Assembly (NCBI GenBank): GCA_003153295.1
Contig: PLXY01000011.1
Coordinates: 167,711 to 231,710, forward strand
DNA length: 64,000 nt
Reading direction: 5' to 3'
Source of the DNA: Parachlamydiales bacterium
GTDB lineage: Bacteria; Chlamydiota; Chlamydiia; Chlamydiales; Rhabdochlamydiaceae
Below are positions 51,476 through 60,256 of the stretch, piece by piece; the stretch's first letter is position 1; each line of letters opens with the position of its first letter. A program made the position numbers and the translations under genes. Below the pieces are notes generated by a model. That model saw only the letters and a program-made list of their open reading frames with translations, did no database searches and was not told the DNA's origin.

Positions 51476-52690
51476 TCAATCTCCTATTTCTCCAAATTGC
51501 GCATATTGCAAAGGTTCCTCACTTAAATTCGTTATGACTTTTTCACAAGCTTCGCCAACTTTAGGCCCAGCAAAATTACAGGCAACAAGGATGGCCTTAG
51601 AATCTTTGGGAATTATACGAACCCAACAATACCAGGATCCATTCGAACCGTTATGTTCTAGCTTATTTGGATGTACAAACCAGCCCATAGCATAAGAATT
51701 ATTTTCATCTGAATCAGTTACTGGAGTGTGAAGCATTTTATAAGATTTAGCTGAAAGCATTTTATAATTTTCTTTCTGAGCGGACAAATGTAACAGGACA
51801 AAACGTGCCCAATCCATAATAGAAGCATGGACGGTGCCGGCAGGACCCAATAAAGCAGGGTTATCAGCCTCAGGACCTGTTCCTAGGGGATTTCCACTTT
51901 TGTCATGTCCATGGGGTACTTGAGGATTTTCATTATCAGTTTCTTTTGGAGGACCAAATCCCCCACTCTTCATTTCTAACGGAATGAATAAATCTTCCGA
52001 AATCATTTTTTCCCAAGGTAAATCGCAAGATTTTTGAGAACGTAATAACTCCAAGATGTGACCTACGATAATGTAGCTCAAATTTGAGTAGTGAAAAGTA
52101 CCAGGCTTAACTGCAGAAGCATGAGATAATGCTTGTTCTAAAACGATTTTTCTCCCTTCCACATTATTTCCAGGAACAGAATTCTGAACCTGCCAATAAT
52201 GTTGAACCCCAGGTTCAAGATTAGGAATATTTGAAAGGTCAGCAGGAAGTCCTCCCCGATGGTTAAGAAGCTGCTTTATCGTGAGTGAGCGATAGTCAGC
52301 ATGTATTTTTGAGGCTAAATCAGGAACTAAATCTACAACTCTGTCATCCCATTTTAGATAGCCTTTTTCTACCATCAGCGCGCATAAAGTTGCCGTCATT
52401 GCTTTAGTGCAAGATCCTAAATGAAACGGATCAGAGAGCGTTACAGCCTCTTTCTTTCCTTTCATTCTCACACCTGCTGCACCTGTGGCAATACCTGCTA
52501 GAGGACCCTTAACTCGTATGACGGCAGCTACCATACCGGGAATATTGTATTCATTAATAATAGGTGTAAGGTAAGAAGAAATATCCCAAGGAACTGAATC
52601 CTGAAAAGCATCGCCTAAAATTTTTTCTTCGGCCGAAACATGATTCAAAGTAAAAATCAGGAAAACAATATAATGCATGATTTTGCTCAT
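51476..52690 (-). CDS. secreted serine hydrolase of the class C beta-lactamase family, 404 aa
   Basis: A signal peptide (1-20, ending VSA) precedes a beta-lactamase/PBP4* fold: nucleophile motif SCTK (Ser93, Lys96), Tyr-Ser-Asn in FHYSNLSY and the third motif replaced by HNGSNGS. This family includes esterases, D-aminopeptidases and LACTB-like proteases as well as AmpC. True beta-lactamase activity is not implied. Last gene of the exported glycan-enzyme operon, 27 nt after the HExxH protein. Confidence 0.82.
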   Translation of the reverse strand: MSKIMHYIVFLIFTLNHVSAEEKILGDAFQDSVPWDISSYLTPIINEYNIPGMVAAVIRVKGPLAGIATGAAGVRMKGKKEAVTLSDPFHLGSCTKAMTATLCALMVEKGYLKWDDRVVDLVPDLASKIHADYRSLTIKQLLNHRGGLPADLSNIPNLEPGVQHYWQVQNSVPGNNVEGRKIVLEQALSHASAVKPGTFHYSNLSYIIVGHILELLRSQKSCDLPWEKMISEDLFIPLEMKSGGFGPPKETDNENPQVPHGHDKSGNPLGTGPEADNPALLGPAGTVHASIMDWARFVLLHLSAQKENYKMLSAKSYKMLHTPVTDSDENNSYAMGWFVHPNKLEHNGSNGSWYCWVRIIPKDSKAILVACNFAGPKVGEACEKVITNLSEEPLQYAQFGEIGD

Positions 52691-52717
52691 AAATCCTCCT
52701 TATTTAGTTTAAACACC

Positions 52718-53449
52718 TCATTTGTTGTCTGTAATTATGAGCTTCATCCTTGAATTTTCGATACCTTTTAATAAACGAAATCGAAAATATTTTTGATTTT
52801 CAAAAAAGATATGGATTTCTGTCTCTGACATCCAAGCGAGTTTTCTCATTTCTCTATCGGTTAAACAAAGAACAGCTGGAAGCGAAAGCTTGCGGCAACA
52901 GCGTTTGAAAATCCATTGCCGGTAGCTCAGCCATCCTAGACTTAATCCCAGCAGCAATAGAGGAATTAGAGGCCAAAAGACTCCGAGCATTACACTCAGC
53001 ATCAAAACCAACGGCTCCCATGTTCGACTAAAGAGCGGGCCGAAAAAACGTTTCCAAGCTTGGGGAGCAGTCGAGTAGGCAAGAATCTCTTCAAATTGCG
53101 GTTCTTCAAAACGCATCCGTGCGGCATGGACAGCTTCATGAGTGAGTACCTCAGAGCGGGAATAGCCTAAAAAAGAACCCTTTTGAAAATTAGTTCTCAT
53201 TTGTATTGAAGGGAGTTGATCTTCTGATATCCAAGTGGCCGCTCCTTCCCACCAAGCGATTTTGTGATTCGAATACGAAAGAGGAACCCAGTCGATCACA
53301 AAACCGAAAGGGGAAGACAACTCTTTCCATTCAACATGGGACAAAGGCTGGGCTTGCCCAGCTCGCTTAAGAAAAGCATCTTCAGATTCATCGGGGCCTG
53401 GAATCAAGCCCCTATTGAAATACTCAAGAAGAACACGCTCTTCGATCAC
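52718..53449 (-). CDS. membrane protein with HExxH zinc-peptidase motif, 243 aa
   Basis: Soluble N-terminal ~100 residues contain VLTHEAVHAARMRF (His104, Glu105, His108) with a glutamate-rich FEEILAYS 13-17 residues later, a gluzincin-like arrangement. Two membrane helices follow (about 143-175) and a short basic C-terminal domain. I do not know the family. It overlaps the upstream glycosyltransferase by 4 nt (ATGA), so it belongs to the same translation unit; a processing protease for the exported enzymes is a guess. Confidence 0.65.
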   Translation of the reverse strand: MIEERVLLEYFNRGLIPGPDESEDAFLKRAGQAQPLSHVEWKELSSPFGFVIDWVPLSYSNHKIAWWEGAATWISEDQLPSIQMRTNFQKGSFLGYSRSEVLTHEAVHAARMRFEEPQFEEILAYSTAPQAWKRFFGPLFSRTWEPLVLMLSVMLGVFWPLIPLLLLGLSLGWLSYRQWIFKRCCRKLSLPAVLCLTDREMRKLAWMSETEIHIFFENQKYFRFRLLKGIENSRMKLIITDNK

Positions 53450-54516
53450 GCAGCGGAACGAATTTTTTTACGGTATTTCATGAAGAGAAGTGTAAAGCCA
53501 ATCATATTGAGCATCGAAAAGACTCCAAAGAAAAGTAAGATCTTATTGGTCTTTTTAGTGATCTTGATCAACCTCTCACGGACGAGTTTTTCAAACTCCG
53601 ATTCATTTTCAAACCACGTTCCTTGATAGAGATGGCGAGAGAAAATAGCCTGTTTATCCTCTTTAGCATTGAAATAGAAAGTGGGGAGCGCGATATCTCG
53701 GTTCCCTTCTTTATTCGCTAATTGTTTGAACGATTCTCCCATGACTAAAAAGGTGCGATGAGTGACGCGGTTGATGACAGAGTCGCGATCTTTGCCGGGA
53801 TATTCATTATCGATGCGGTCCCAGTTATCACAGAGCCAGTCCATGCACCGTTTTAAAATCGCATGTCCGGGTCTTGAACCGATGATGTTATTGGTGGGAA
53901 GCACGGAAGAACTGAGCGAGGTTTTGTAAGGCAGTTCCATACCGCAAAAGAAATCAAATCCTTTATTCAGCGCATCGAAAGGCTGGACGCATTTGACATC
54001 GTGATCCGCATAGACGCCGCCTTCTTGATACAAAATTTCATAACGAAGGATATCTGATTTTTCACCGTAATTATCTGATTTTTTATAGCAGTCGTAGAGC
54101 TTGAGAAATTGGAGATCTTGAATTCTTGCCATCTGCATCTGTTTGTGAGGAAGCGGTCTATCACGGTCAGTCCAAAATTTAAATGTCCAATCGGGGTTCT
54201 TCGCGATCCAAGTCCTGACATTTTCTACAGAGTCGCGAGGAAAAGGTTTAGGGCCTATCCAGATAAAGTGAACAATTTTAGGCACCCTGTACATCGTCGA
54301 TTTCATCTGCAAGAAAGGGATATTTTTCTCATAGACCATTTTGAAAAAATTCAAGTTTTCGAAGTCTTCACGGGTTTGCACGTATTGCCATGCTGGATCT
54401 TCACGTCCCATTAAGGTTTCGAAATCGGTTTTCTCCGTTATATCTTTTTTCTTATTGCATCCCACTAAAAGAGGAAGTAGGACTAGGAGATAAACCCATT
54501 TTTTCAAAAATTTCAT
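53446..54516 (-). CDS. lipoprotein DXD glycosyltransferase (TcdA/Och1-like), 356 aa
   Basis: Lipoprotein signal with lipobox LVGC (Cys20). The catalytic domain has VPKIVHFIWIGPKPFP, NPDWTFKFWTD, SDILRYEILYQEGGVYADHD (Asp171, Asp173 as the DXD metal/UDP-sugar site) and NNIIGSRPGHAIL, as in large clostridial toxin and Och1-type transferases. A C-terminal membrane helix (about 322-345) follows. A glycosyltransferase that is lipid-anchored outside the cytoplasm is unusual because nucleotide sugars are cytosolic. Tandem paralogue of the next gene. Confidence 0.82.
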   Translation of the reverse strand: MKFLKKWVYLLVLLPLLVGCNKKKDITEKTDFETLMGREDPAWQYVQTREDFENLNFFKMVYEKNIPFLQMKSTMYRVPKIVHFIWIGPKPFPRDSVENVRTWIAKNPDWTFKFWTDRDRPLPHKQMQMARIQDLQFLKLYDCYKKSDNYGEKSDILRYEILYQEGGVYADHDVKCVQPFDALNKGFDFFCGMELPYKTSLSSSVLPTNNIIGSRPGHAILKRCMDWLCDNWDRIDNEYPGKDRDSVINRVTHRTFLVMGESFKQLANKEGNRDIALPTFYFNAKEDKQAIFSRHLYQGTWFENESEFEKLVRERLIKITKKTNKILLFFGVFSMLNMIGFTLLFMKYRKKIRSAA

Positions 54517-55565
54517 ATTATCCTCATTTTCTTGGTAAAGATTATCCCAAATGCTATTAGAAGCAAATTAAAAGATAAGAAAGAACCGACAATCACTAAT
54601 GTCTTCTTTAGTTTTTTGTCGAGTTTGTTAAGTGTTTTCTGAATTCCTTTCTCAAAATCAACATCCTTATTATCTACTTTTGCCCAGCTATTAGCAAAAA
54701 AATGTTGCGAATAGAGAGGTTTAATACCGGGTTTTGCAAAGAAATAGGCGGCCGGTAGAACGATATCGGCATTGCCCGGTAGATCCAATTTTTTTTGAAT
54801 GGCATGCGTCAGGGCGATATAAGTCCGCTCCATGACAATCTGGGTTTTGGAATAGCCATCTGTTCCTGGATATTTTTTAGCGAGATCTTCCCATCTTTGG
54901 TCTATGAGATCGATCACTTCCTTCACAACCGGATGCCCAGGACGGGATCCGATCACACCATTTCCTGCTGTGATATTGAGGCCTACAACAAGCGGATGGG
55001 GAGCTTCAAGTCCGCAGTAAAAATCATAAGCGCCATGCATCCCTTCGAATGGCTGGAGGCAATTGGCATCATGATCGACATAGACTCCGCCTTGATTATA
55101 GAGAATTTCAAACCTCAACACATCAGATTTCTCCCCCCAATTCTCCGAAGTTTGATAGCAGCGGCCTAAGCTTGGAAACGGATATTCTTTCATCAAAATG
55201 ATTTCCATTCCCTGGCAAGGAGGATCACGCGGACGATCGGTCCAAAATTTAAATGTCCAATCGGGATTTTGGGCCATCCATGTGCGGACATTATGGACTG
55301 ATTCTCTGGGAAATGGACGGGGGCCCAGCCAAATAAAATGTACAATTTTAGGTATTTTTACATCAGCGGCTTTAAGGTGTCTTAACCCTTTTTGACGGTC
55401 ATACAGCTGTTTATAGCGATTTAAGGCGTCGACATCGACCTTTTGTCCGACATGCGTCCAATGACGGCTATTTTTACCCATCAATTGATCGAAATCATCT
55501 TTCTTCGAATCAGAAAATAAAAAAGAGGCGCATAAGAAAAATACAATAAATAATTTATTCATCAT
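54513..55565 (-). CDS. exported DXD glycosyltransferase (TcdA/Och1-like), 350 aa
   Basis: Paralogue of the gene at 53446, with a signal peptide (FIVFFLCASFLFSDS), IPKIVHFIWLGPRPFP, SDVLRFEILYNQGGVYVDHD (DXD at about 164-166) and GNGVIGSRPGHPV. A C-terminal helix near 320-345 anchors it. The frame starts with TTG at 55577; the ATGATG at 55565/55562, overlapping the stop of the upstream gene, is chosen. A 4-nt overlap links it to its paralogue. Confidence 0.8.
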   Translation of the reverse strand: MMNKLFIVFFLCASFLFSDSKKDDFDQLMGKNSRHWTHVGQKVDVDALNRYKQLYDRQKGLRHLKAADVKIPKIVHFIWLGPRPFPRESVHNVRTWMAQNPDWTFKFWTDRPRDPPCQGMEIILMKEYPFPSLGRCYQTSENWGEKSDVLRFEILYNQGGVYVDHDANCLQPFEGMHGAYDFYCGLEAPHPLVVGLNITAGNGVIGSRPGHPVVKEVIDLIDQRWEDLAKKYPGTDGYSKTQIVMERTYIALTHAIQKKLDLPGNADIVLPAAYFFAKPGIKPLYSQHFFANSWAKVDNKDVDFEKGIQKTLNKLDKKLKKTLVIVGSFLSFNLLLIAFGIIFTKKMRII

Positions 55566-56850
55566 GGCGTGTGACAAGGGTCACCTTCCCCTCTATATGA
55601 GGAGACCGATGGATAATGTTGGAAAAAGAATTGATATCGATTTTAAGACCTGCCTCAAATTTTTCTAATAGCTCTTGAGTTGTATAACTTTGCATCTGGC
55701 GATTGTACCAAATGTTGGATTCATTGACCATATTCAAGGGAAGGTTCACAACCTTAGACTCTTCAAAATAAAGGCCCATTTTATTAAAGCGGGCTTTTAA
55801 TGCCCACTCCGATTCTAAAAGATTAGGATTGCGATAATCAATTTTTCGCAAAACTTGCTCAATATCAGATTTTTTATAAAGAGACATATCCACGCTGCAC
55901 GGATATTTCCAATCTAGATCTCCTTGTTTGAACTGCCAGGCAAAAACACCATCATCAACTTCCCAGGAAGGAGGGATTTTTTGAAAAGAGTTTGTCATAT
56001 AGCAATGGTCGATATGTTTGCCCAATCTCAAGAAACAACCAAAACTTTGAGTTTTTTCTAAAACCTCCACACAACGTCCCACGTTGACTTCGGTTTTCAC
56101 AATGATATCATCGACGGCAAGCATTAGGTAAGGCGAGGGGCTTTGGAAGGCCGCCTTCAGAAAAAGCGGCTTAAAATCTTGGGCTGGGTTTGAGCCTTGC
56201 TGTAAAAATCGTACGTGTTTGAACTGTTGTTGAACCTTCTCATATCCTCGTCGATAATTGTCGTTTGAACTCCGATAAATCGCATAAACAGAACTAAGGC
56301 CTTTCACATGCTTTTCCATCGATTCCAAAAAAGCATACAGTTGTAGAGGACGGTCAAAAGAAAAGACCACCAAGTCTGCTTCTTTGACTAGCAAAGGCTG
56401 TTTTTCAATTTTAGACGCAGGCTGATAAGGATGGCGACGGTCTTGTTCGGCAATAAAACCCGACTTGTCTTGCACAGAAACGGCATGGGATCCTGAGAGC
56501 TCAACGAGTGAAGTCAGCATCTTTCCTGTAAAAACATCTTCGAGCTTCACCTGTTTAAAGAGTCCCGCATAAAACGACACCGTCCCCTCTGCATCAGGAA
56601 GCGTCATCCAAACTTTAGGATTTTGATAGATGGAATCCAGCCTTTCACTCATTTCCTGAGAAGAGTTAGATAAAACCACAATATCTCGATCTGCGGCTTC
56701 ATGGATTTGCCGATACAGCTTTTCAGAGGGGGTTGAAGAGGGAAGTGCAACAAAATGTTTAGGTCCATAAACAGGCTTTTCCCTCTGCATCCAAAAAAAT
56801 CCAGACACGCTTAAGAGTAGAAAAAAACCGATTAAAATAAATTTCTTCAA
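55555..56850 (-). CDS. exported glycosyltransferase-like protein, 431 aa
   Basis: N-terminal signal or anchor (residues 3-20). Residues 155-255 look like a GT-A nucleotide-sugar fold: ADLVVFSFDRPLQLYAFLES, then SPYLMLAVDDIIV with Asp247/Asp248 as metal-binding candidates. I cannot name the GT family. The N-terminal 150 residues may be a separate recognition domain. Overlaps the GT6 gene by 4 nt and its stop is embedded in the start of the next gene. Confidence 0.68.
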   Translation of the reverse strand: MKKFILIGFFLLLSVSGFFWMQREKPVYGPKHFVALPSSTPSEKLYRQIHEAADRDIVVLSNSSQEMSERLDSIYQNPKVWMTLPDAEGTVSFYAGLFKQVKLEDVFTGKMLTSLVELSGSHAVSVQDKSGFIAEQDRRHPYQPASKIEKQPLLVKEADLVVFSFDRPLQLYAFLESMEKHVKGLSSVYAIYRSSNDNYRRGYEKVQQQFKHVRFLQQGSNPAQDFKPLFLKAAFQSPSPYLMLAVDDIIVKTEVNVGRCVEVLEKTQSFGCFLRLGKHIDHCYMTNSFQKIPPSWEVDDGVFAWQFKQGDLDWKYPCSVDMSLYKKSDIEQVLRKIDYRNPNLLESEWALKARFNKMGLYFEESKVVNLPLNMVNESNIWYNRQMQSYTTQELLEKFEAGLKIDINSFSNIIHRSPHIEGKVTLVTRHDE

Positions 56851-57608
56851 GGGAGGAGATCCTGATGAGGGCTTTTACACGATGCGACTAATTTTTTTGG
56901 AAACTCCAACTGCCAATCTTCGGGATAACAGTAAGAGGGATTTAAGACCCGGGTTGGGGGATGATCAATAAAATAACGATTGAGATAGCTTTGATCATGC
57001 CACCTGCAAATAAATTTATTTGCCAAATCGGCATCGACCTGTTCTTTGATTTCTTTCAGCAATTTTAAAAATTCATCTTTACTGCCGCCAAACAGAGAAC
57101 TTGAAAAATAATCTTTTCCTTCATGGGGAGCCACATAAGCTGAAGAGATTTTTTTATTCTCATAATCGCCTCTTTTTCTTAGAAAAGCAGGGTGCTGCGT
57201 TGCGACTAAGTCGGATAAAACTTCTTCTCCCACAGGGGCAACGAAGACTCTATCTGCATCAATTGCAAAGATATAGTCCATTTTTTCATAAAGCGCCGCA
57301 TGATCGTCGTAAACATGGAAACGCTTTAAGGCGTCGTAAGGCCATCCTAAACTTTTTTGTTTTACCCTCACAACATCAGGCGCCTCTTTTACTTGCGTTC
57401 CATCGGTGAAAACAAAATACTTTACATCATGATTAGAACAGAAAAAACGGCGGCCCGATTCAATCAACGTACAGGCTTCTGTATCGTAAGATCCCGTTGC
57501 CATGATACAAACACCGATTTTAAGGCGCGGACTTTCTTCAACTTTTTTTTCGGAATTTCCTAGAAGCGGAGAAAATATCAGAACCAAAAAAGATAAAAAT
57601 CGATTCAT
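56847..57608 (-). CDS. exported GT6 (ABO/alpha-1,3-galactosyltransferase-like) glycosyltransferase, 253 aa
   Basis: After a signal peptide (1-19), the protein matches vertebrate ABO/GGTA1-type GT6: IGVCIMATGSYDT, the DXD motif DADRVFV (Asp117-Asp119), TQHPAFL, DYFSSSLFGG, and WHDQSYLNRYFIDHPPTRVL followed by NPSYCYPE. Known members add Gal or GalNAc alpha-1,3 to a galactose acceptor. Where vertebrate enzymes have the proposed nucleophile Glu in WHDES, this has Gln206. Other bacterial GT6 members usually carry NXN, so the DXD is notable. First gene of the operon. Confidence 0.85.
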   Translation of the reverse strand: MNRFLSFLVLIFSPLLGNSEKKVEESPRLKIGVCIMATGSYDTEACTLIESGRRFFCSNHDVKYFVFTDGTQVKEAPDVVRVKQKSLGWPYDALKRFHVYDDHAALYEKMDYIFAIDADRVFVAPVGEEVLSDLVATQHPAFLRKRGDYENKKISSAYVAPHEGKDYFSSSLFGGSKDEFLKLLKEIKEQVDADLANKFICRWHDQSYLNRYFIDHPPTRVLNPSYCYPEDWQLEFPKKLVASCKSPHQDLLP

Positions 57609-57742
57609 TATGAACCTTAGTAGATGATAAAGGCTACACCCCTCAAGATTTTCTTTCTACACAAAACCAGCCATTAATATAATGTTGCCTTGCGGGAAAT
57701 TACCATTTAATGATATCAACCAATAACTTATTGTCTTGAAAG

Positions 57743-60256
57743 ATGAAAAAAGCACTCGTTATTGTTGAGTCCCCCGCAAAAATTAAAACCCTAAAAAAAA
57801 TTTTAGGGCCTAATTATTCTGTTGAATCCTCCATTGGGCATATCCGTGATCTGCCTAAAAAAGGCTTTGGCATCGACATCAAAAATGATTTTGAGCCTGA
57901 ATATGCTGTGCTCGATGAAAAGAAAGACGTCATCGCCAAACTTAAGAAAGCCGCCAAAGAAGCTGAAATCGTCTATCTCTCTCCTGACCCTGACCGCGAA
58001 GGAGAAGCGATCGCCTGGCATATCCTTTCCATTCTTCCCCCTAAAACAAAAGCCAAGCGTGTTACTTTTAACTCGATCACCAAAGAAGCTGTTCTAGAAG
58101 CCCTTAAACATCCCCGCGATATTGATCAAGCCCTCGTCGATGCCCAGCAGGCCCGCCGGATGCTGGACCGGATTGTCGGCTATAAAATTTCTCCTATTCT
58201 GACAAGACGAGTTCAAGGCGGCCGCGACGGAGGCCTTTCTGCAGGCCGTGTTCAATCTGTCGCCCTCAAACTCGTCGTCGACCGTGAAGTGGAAATTGAA
58301 GCGTTTAAACCAGTAGAGTACTGGAATATTTTCTCTGATTTCTTATCCAAAAAAGGTGAGCAGCCCTTTAATGCGACTCTCTTTTCCGTGAATGGGAAAA
58401 AAATAGAAAAAGAGCTTATCGAAGGAAAAGACGTCTTTTTAATCCCGAATGAAAAGACTGCAAATGAGCTGGTCAAAAAACTGAAGGCTGCTACTTTCAA
58501 AGTCGCTTCTGTCGAGAAAAAAGAAAAAAAACGGAATCCTGTCGCTCCGTTCATAACTTCCACGCTTCAACAGGAAGCCAGCCGCCATTTTGGATTTTCC
58601 GCTACCCGCACCATGAACATCGCCCAAACCCTCTACGAAGGGGTCGAAATAGGTCCGGAAGGCGCTGAAGGTCTTATCACCTATATGCGTACTGACTCCG
58701 TTAGGATTGTTCCTGAAGTCATCCAAGCAGTTCGAACCCATATCGCAAAAAACTATGGAAAAGAATACGTACCAGAAACGCCGCGCATGTATGCAACTAA
58801 GAAAAGCGCCCAAGATGCCCACGAAGCTATCCGGCCTACCAATCTTCAGTATACTCCTGAGAAAATTCAAAAACACCTGACGCCTGATCAATTCAAACTC
58901 TACATGCTCATATGGCGCCGTTTTGTCGCATCTCAAATGAACCCTGCAGTCTACGATACGATTTCTTGCGATATCGAAACGAATAACAATCTCATGCTCC
59001 GAGCGACGGGTTCCGCGATCAAATTTTCTGGTTTCTTGGCCGTTTACGAAGAAAAACAAGATCGAAGCTCCGATGCAGAGAAAAAAGATGAAGACCGGCT
59101 CCTTCCTCCCTTGACTGTAGGACAAAGTCTTCAATCTCTGAGCATCACGCCTGAGCAGTCATTCACAAAACCCCCTCCACGCTATACAGAAGCTTCTCTC
59201 GTGAAAGAACTGGAGAGACTGGGCATTGGTCGTCCTTCCACCTATGTCTCCATCATGCAGAAGATTCAAAGCCGTGATTATACCATCAAAGATAAAGGGG
59301 CCCTCAAACCAACCGAGCTTGGACGTGTCATTGCCAAAATGCTAGAAGACAATTTCAAGCTCATCATGGACGTCACTTTTACAGCGACCATGGAAGATAC
59401 ACTTGAAGCAGTCGCGGAAAACAAAATTCCTTGGAAAAATCTTATTTCTGAATTCTGGAAAGAATTCATCCCTACTGTTGAAAATGCAGAGAAGGATGCC
59501 TTTGTACCTAAGGTATTAACTGATATCGTTTGCCCCAAATGCAGCCACAAAGTCCAAAAGATCTGGTCGCGCAATAAATATTTCTACGGCTGTTCTAACT
59601 ACCCTGATTGCGATTACACAGCTCCCATTGAATCCTTCGAGTTTAAAAAAGAAGACTATGCTGATGATTTCGACTGGGATCAGGTCTGCCCTAAAGACAA
59701 AGCTCTGATGAAACTGCGTTTCGGACGGTTTGGCGCCTTTCTAGGCTGCACTAACTATCCCAAGTGCAAAGGGATTGTCAATATCCCCAAAAAAGGGGAT
59801 CCATGGGAAGCAGAGATGCCTTCCTGCGTGGCCATCGGCTGCAATGGCAAGATATCTCCCCGTCGTTCCCGCTTTGGTAAAACTTTTTATTCCTGCTCCA
59901 ACTATCCCGATTGCGATATCATCGTCAATTCTCTCGATGACCTCGAAACAAAATATGTGAACCATCCTAAGACCCCTTATGTTAAAAAAGCCAAAGGTGC
60001 TGGAGGCAAAAAGGGCGGCCGGTTCTCTTCTCAAATGACGCTTTCTTCTGAATTGAAAGCCGTCGTTGGAGAGGAAAAGCTCTCTCGCGGAGAAGTCACC
60101 AAAAAGCTTTGGGAATACATTAAGAAGCACAAGCTTCAAGACCCTAAAAATAAACGGCGCATCCTTCCCGATGCAAAGCTAGCCAAGGTTTTTGGCTCCA
60201 AATCAGGCGTCGATATGATGCAACTGGCTGGATTGATCAACAAACATTTCGTCTAA
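57743..60256 (+). CDS. topA: DNA topoisomerase I with C-terminal SWIB domain, 837 aa
   Basis: Type IA topoisomerase relaxing negative supercoils. TOPRIM (ALVIVESPAKIKTLKKILG, SPDPDREGEAIAWH), active Tyr314 in LITYMRTDS, and three C4-type zinc ribbons (CPKC...CSNYPDC; CPKD...CTNYPKC; CIGC-like...CSNYPDC) are present. The last ~75 residues (SSELKAVVGEEKLSRGEVTK ... GLINKHF) form a SWIB/MDM2-like domain, a fusion characteristic of Chlamydiae. Divergent from the GT operon. Confidence 0.96.
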   Translation: MKKALVIVESPAKIKTLKKILGPNYSVESSIGHIRDLPKKGFGIDIKNDFEPEYAVLDEKKDVIAKLKKAAKEAEIVYLSPDPDREGEAIAWHILSILPPKTKAKRVTFNSITKEAVLEALKHPRDIDQALVDAQQARRMLDRIVGYKISPILTRRVQGGRDGGLSAGRVQSVALKLVVDREVEIEAFKPVEYWNIFSDFLSKKGEQPFNATLFSVNGKKIEKELIEGKDVFLIPNEKTANELVKKLKAATFKVASVEKKEKKRNPVAPFITSTLQQEASRHFGFSATRTMNIAQTLYEGVEIGPEGAEGLITYMRTDSVRIVPEVIQAVRTHIAKNYGKEYVPETPRMYATKKSAQDAHEAIRPTNLQYTPEKIQKHLTPDQFKLYMLIWRRFVASQMNPAVYDTISCDIETNNNLMLRATGSAIKFSGFLAVYEEKQDRSSDAEKKDEDRLLPPLTVGQSLQSLSITPEQSFTKPPPRYTEASLVKELERLGIGRPSTYVSIMQKIQSRDYTIKDKGALKPTELGRVIAKMLEDNFKLIMDVTFTATMEDTLEAVAENKIPWKNLISEFWKEFIPTVENAEKDAFVPKVLTDIVCPKCSHKVQKIWSRNKYFYGCSNYPDCDYTAPIESFEFKKEDYADDFDWDQVCPKDKALMKLRFGRFGAFLGCTNYPKCKGIVNIPKKGDPWEAEMPSCVAIGCNGKISPRRSRFGKTFYSCSNYPDCDIIVNSLDDLETKYVNHPKTPYVKKAKGAGGKKGGRFSSQMTLSSELKAVVGEEKLSRGEVTKKLWEYIKKHKLQDPKNKRRILPDAKLAKVFGSKSGVDMMQLAGLINKHFV

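Noticed and set aside
51476-52690. true antibiotic-resistance beta-lactamase
   Set aside because: SxxK and YxN motifs are present, but the third motif and length fit the broad serine hydrolase/esterase group; resistance cannot be claimed.
58439-59134. 231-aa open frame on the minus strand inside topA
   Set aside because: It lies wholly within the well-supported topA coding region, is rich in Phe/Ser/Arg typical of antisense frames, and has no ribosome site.
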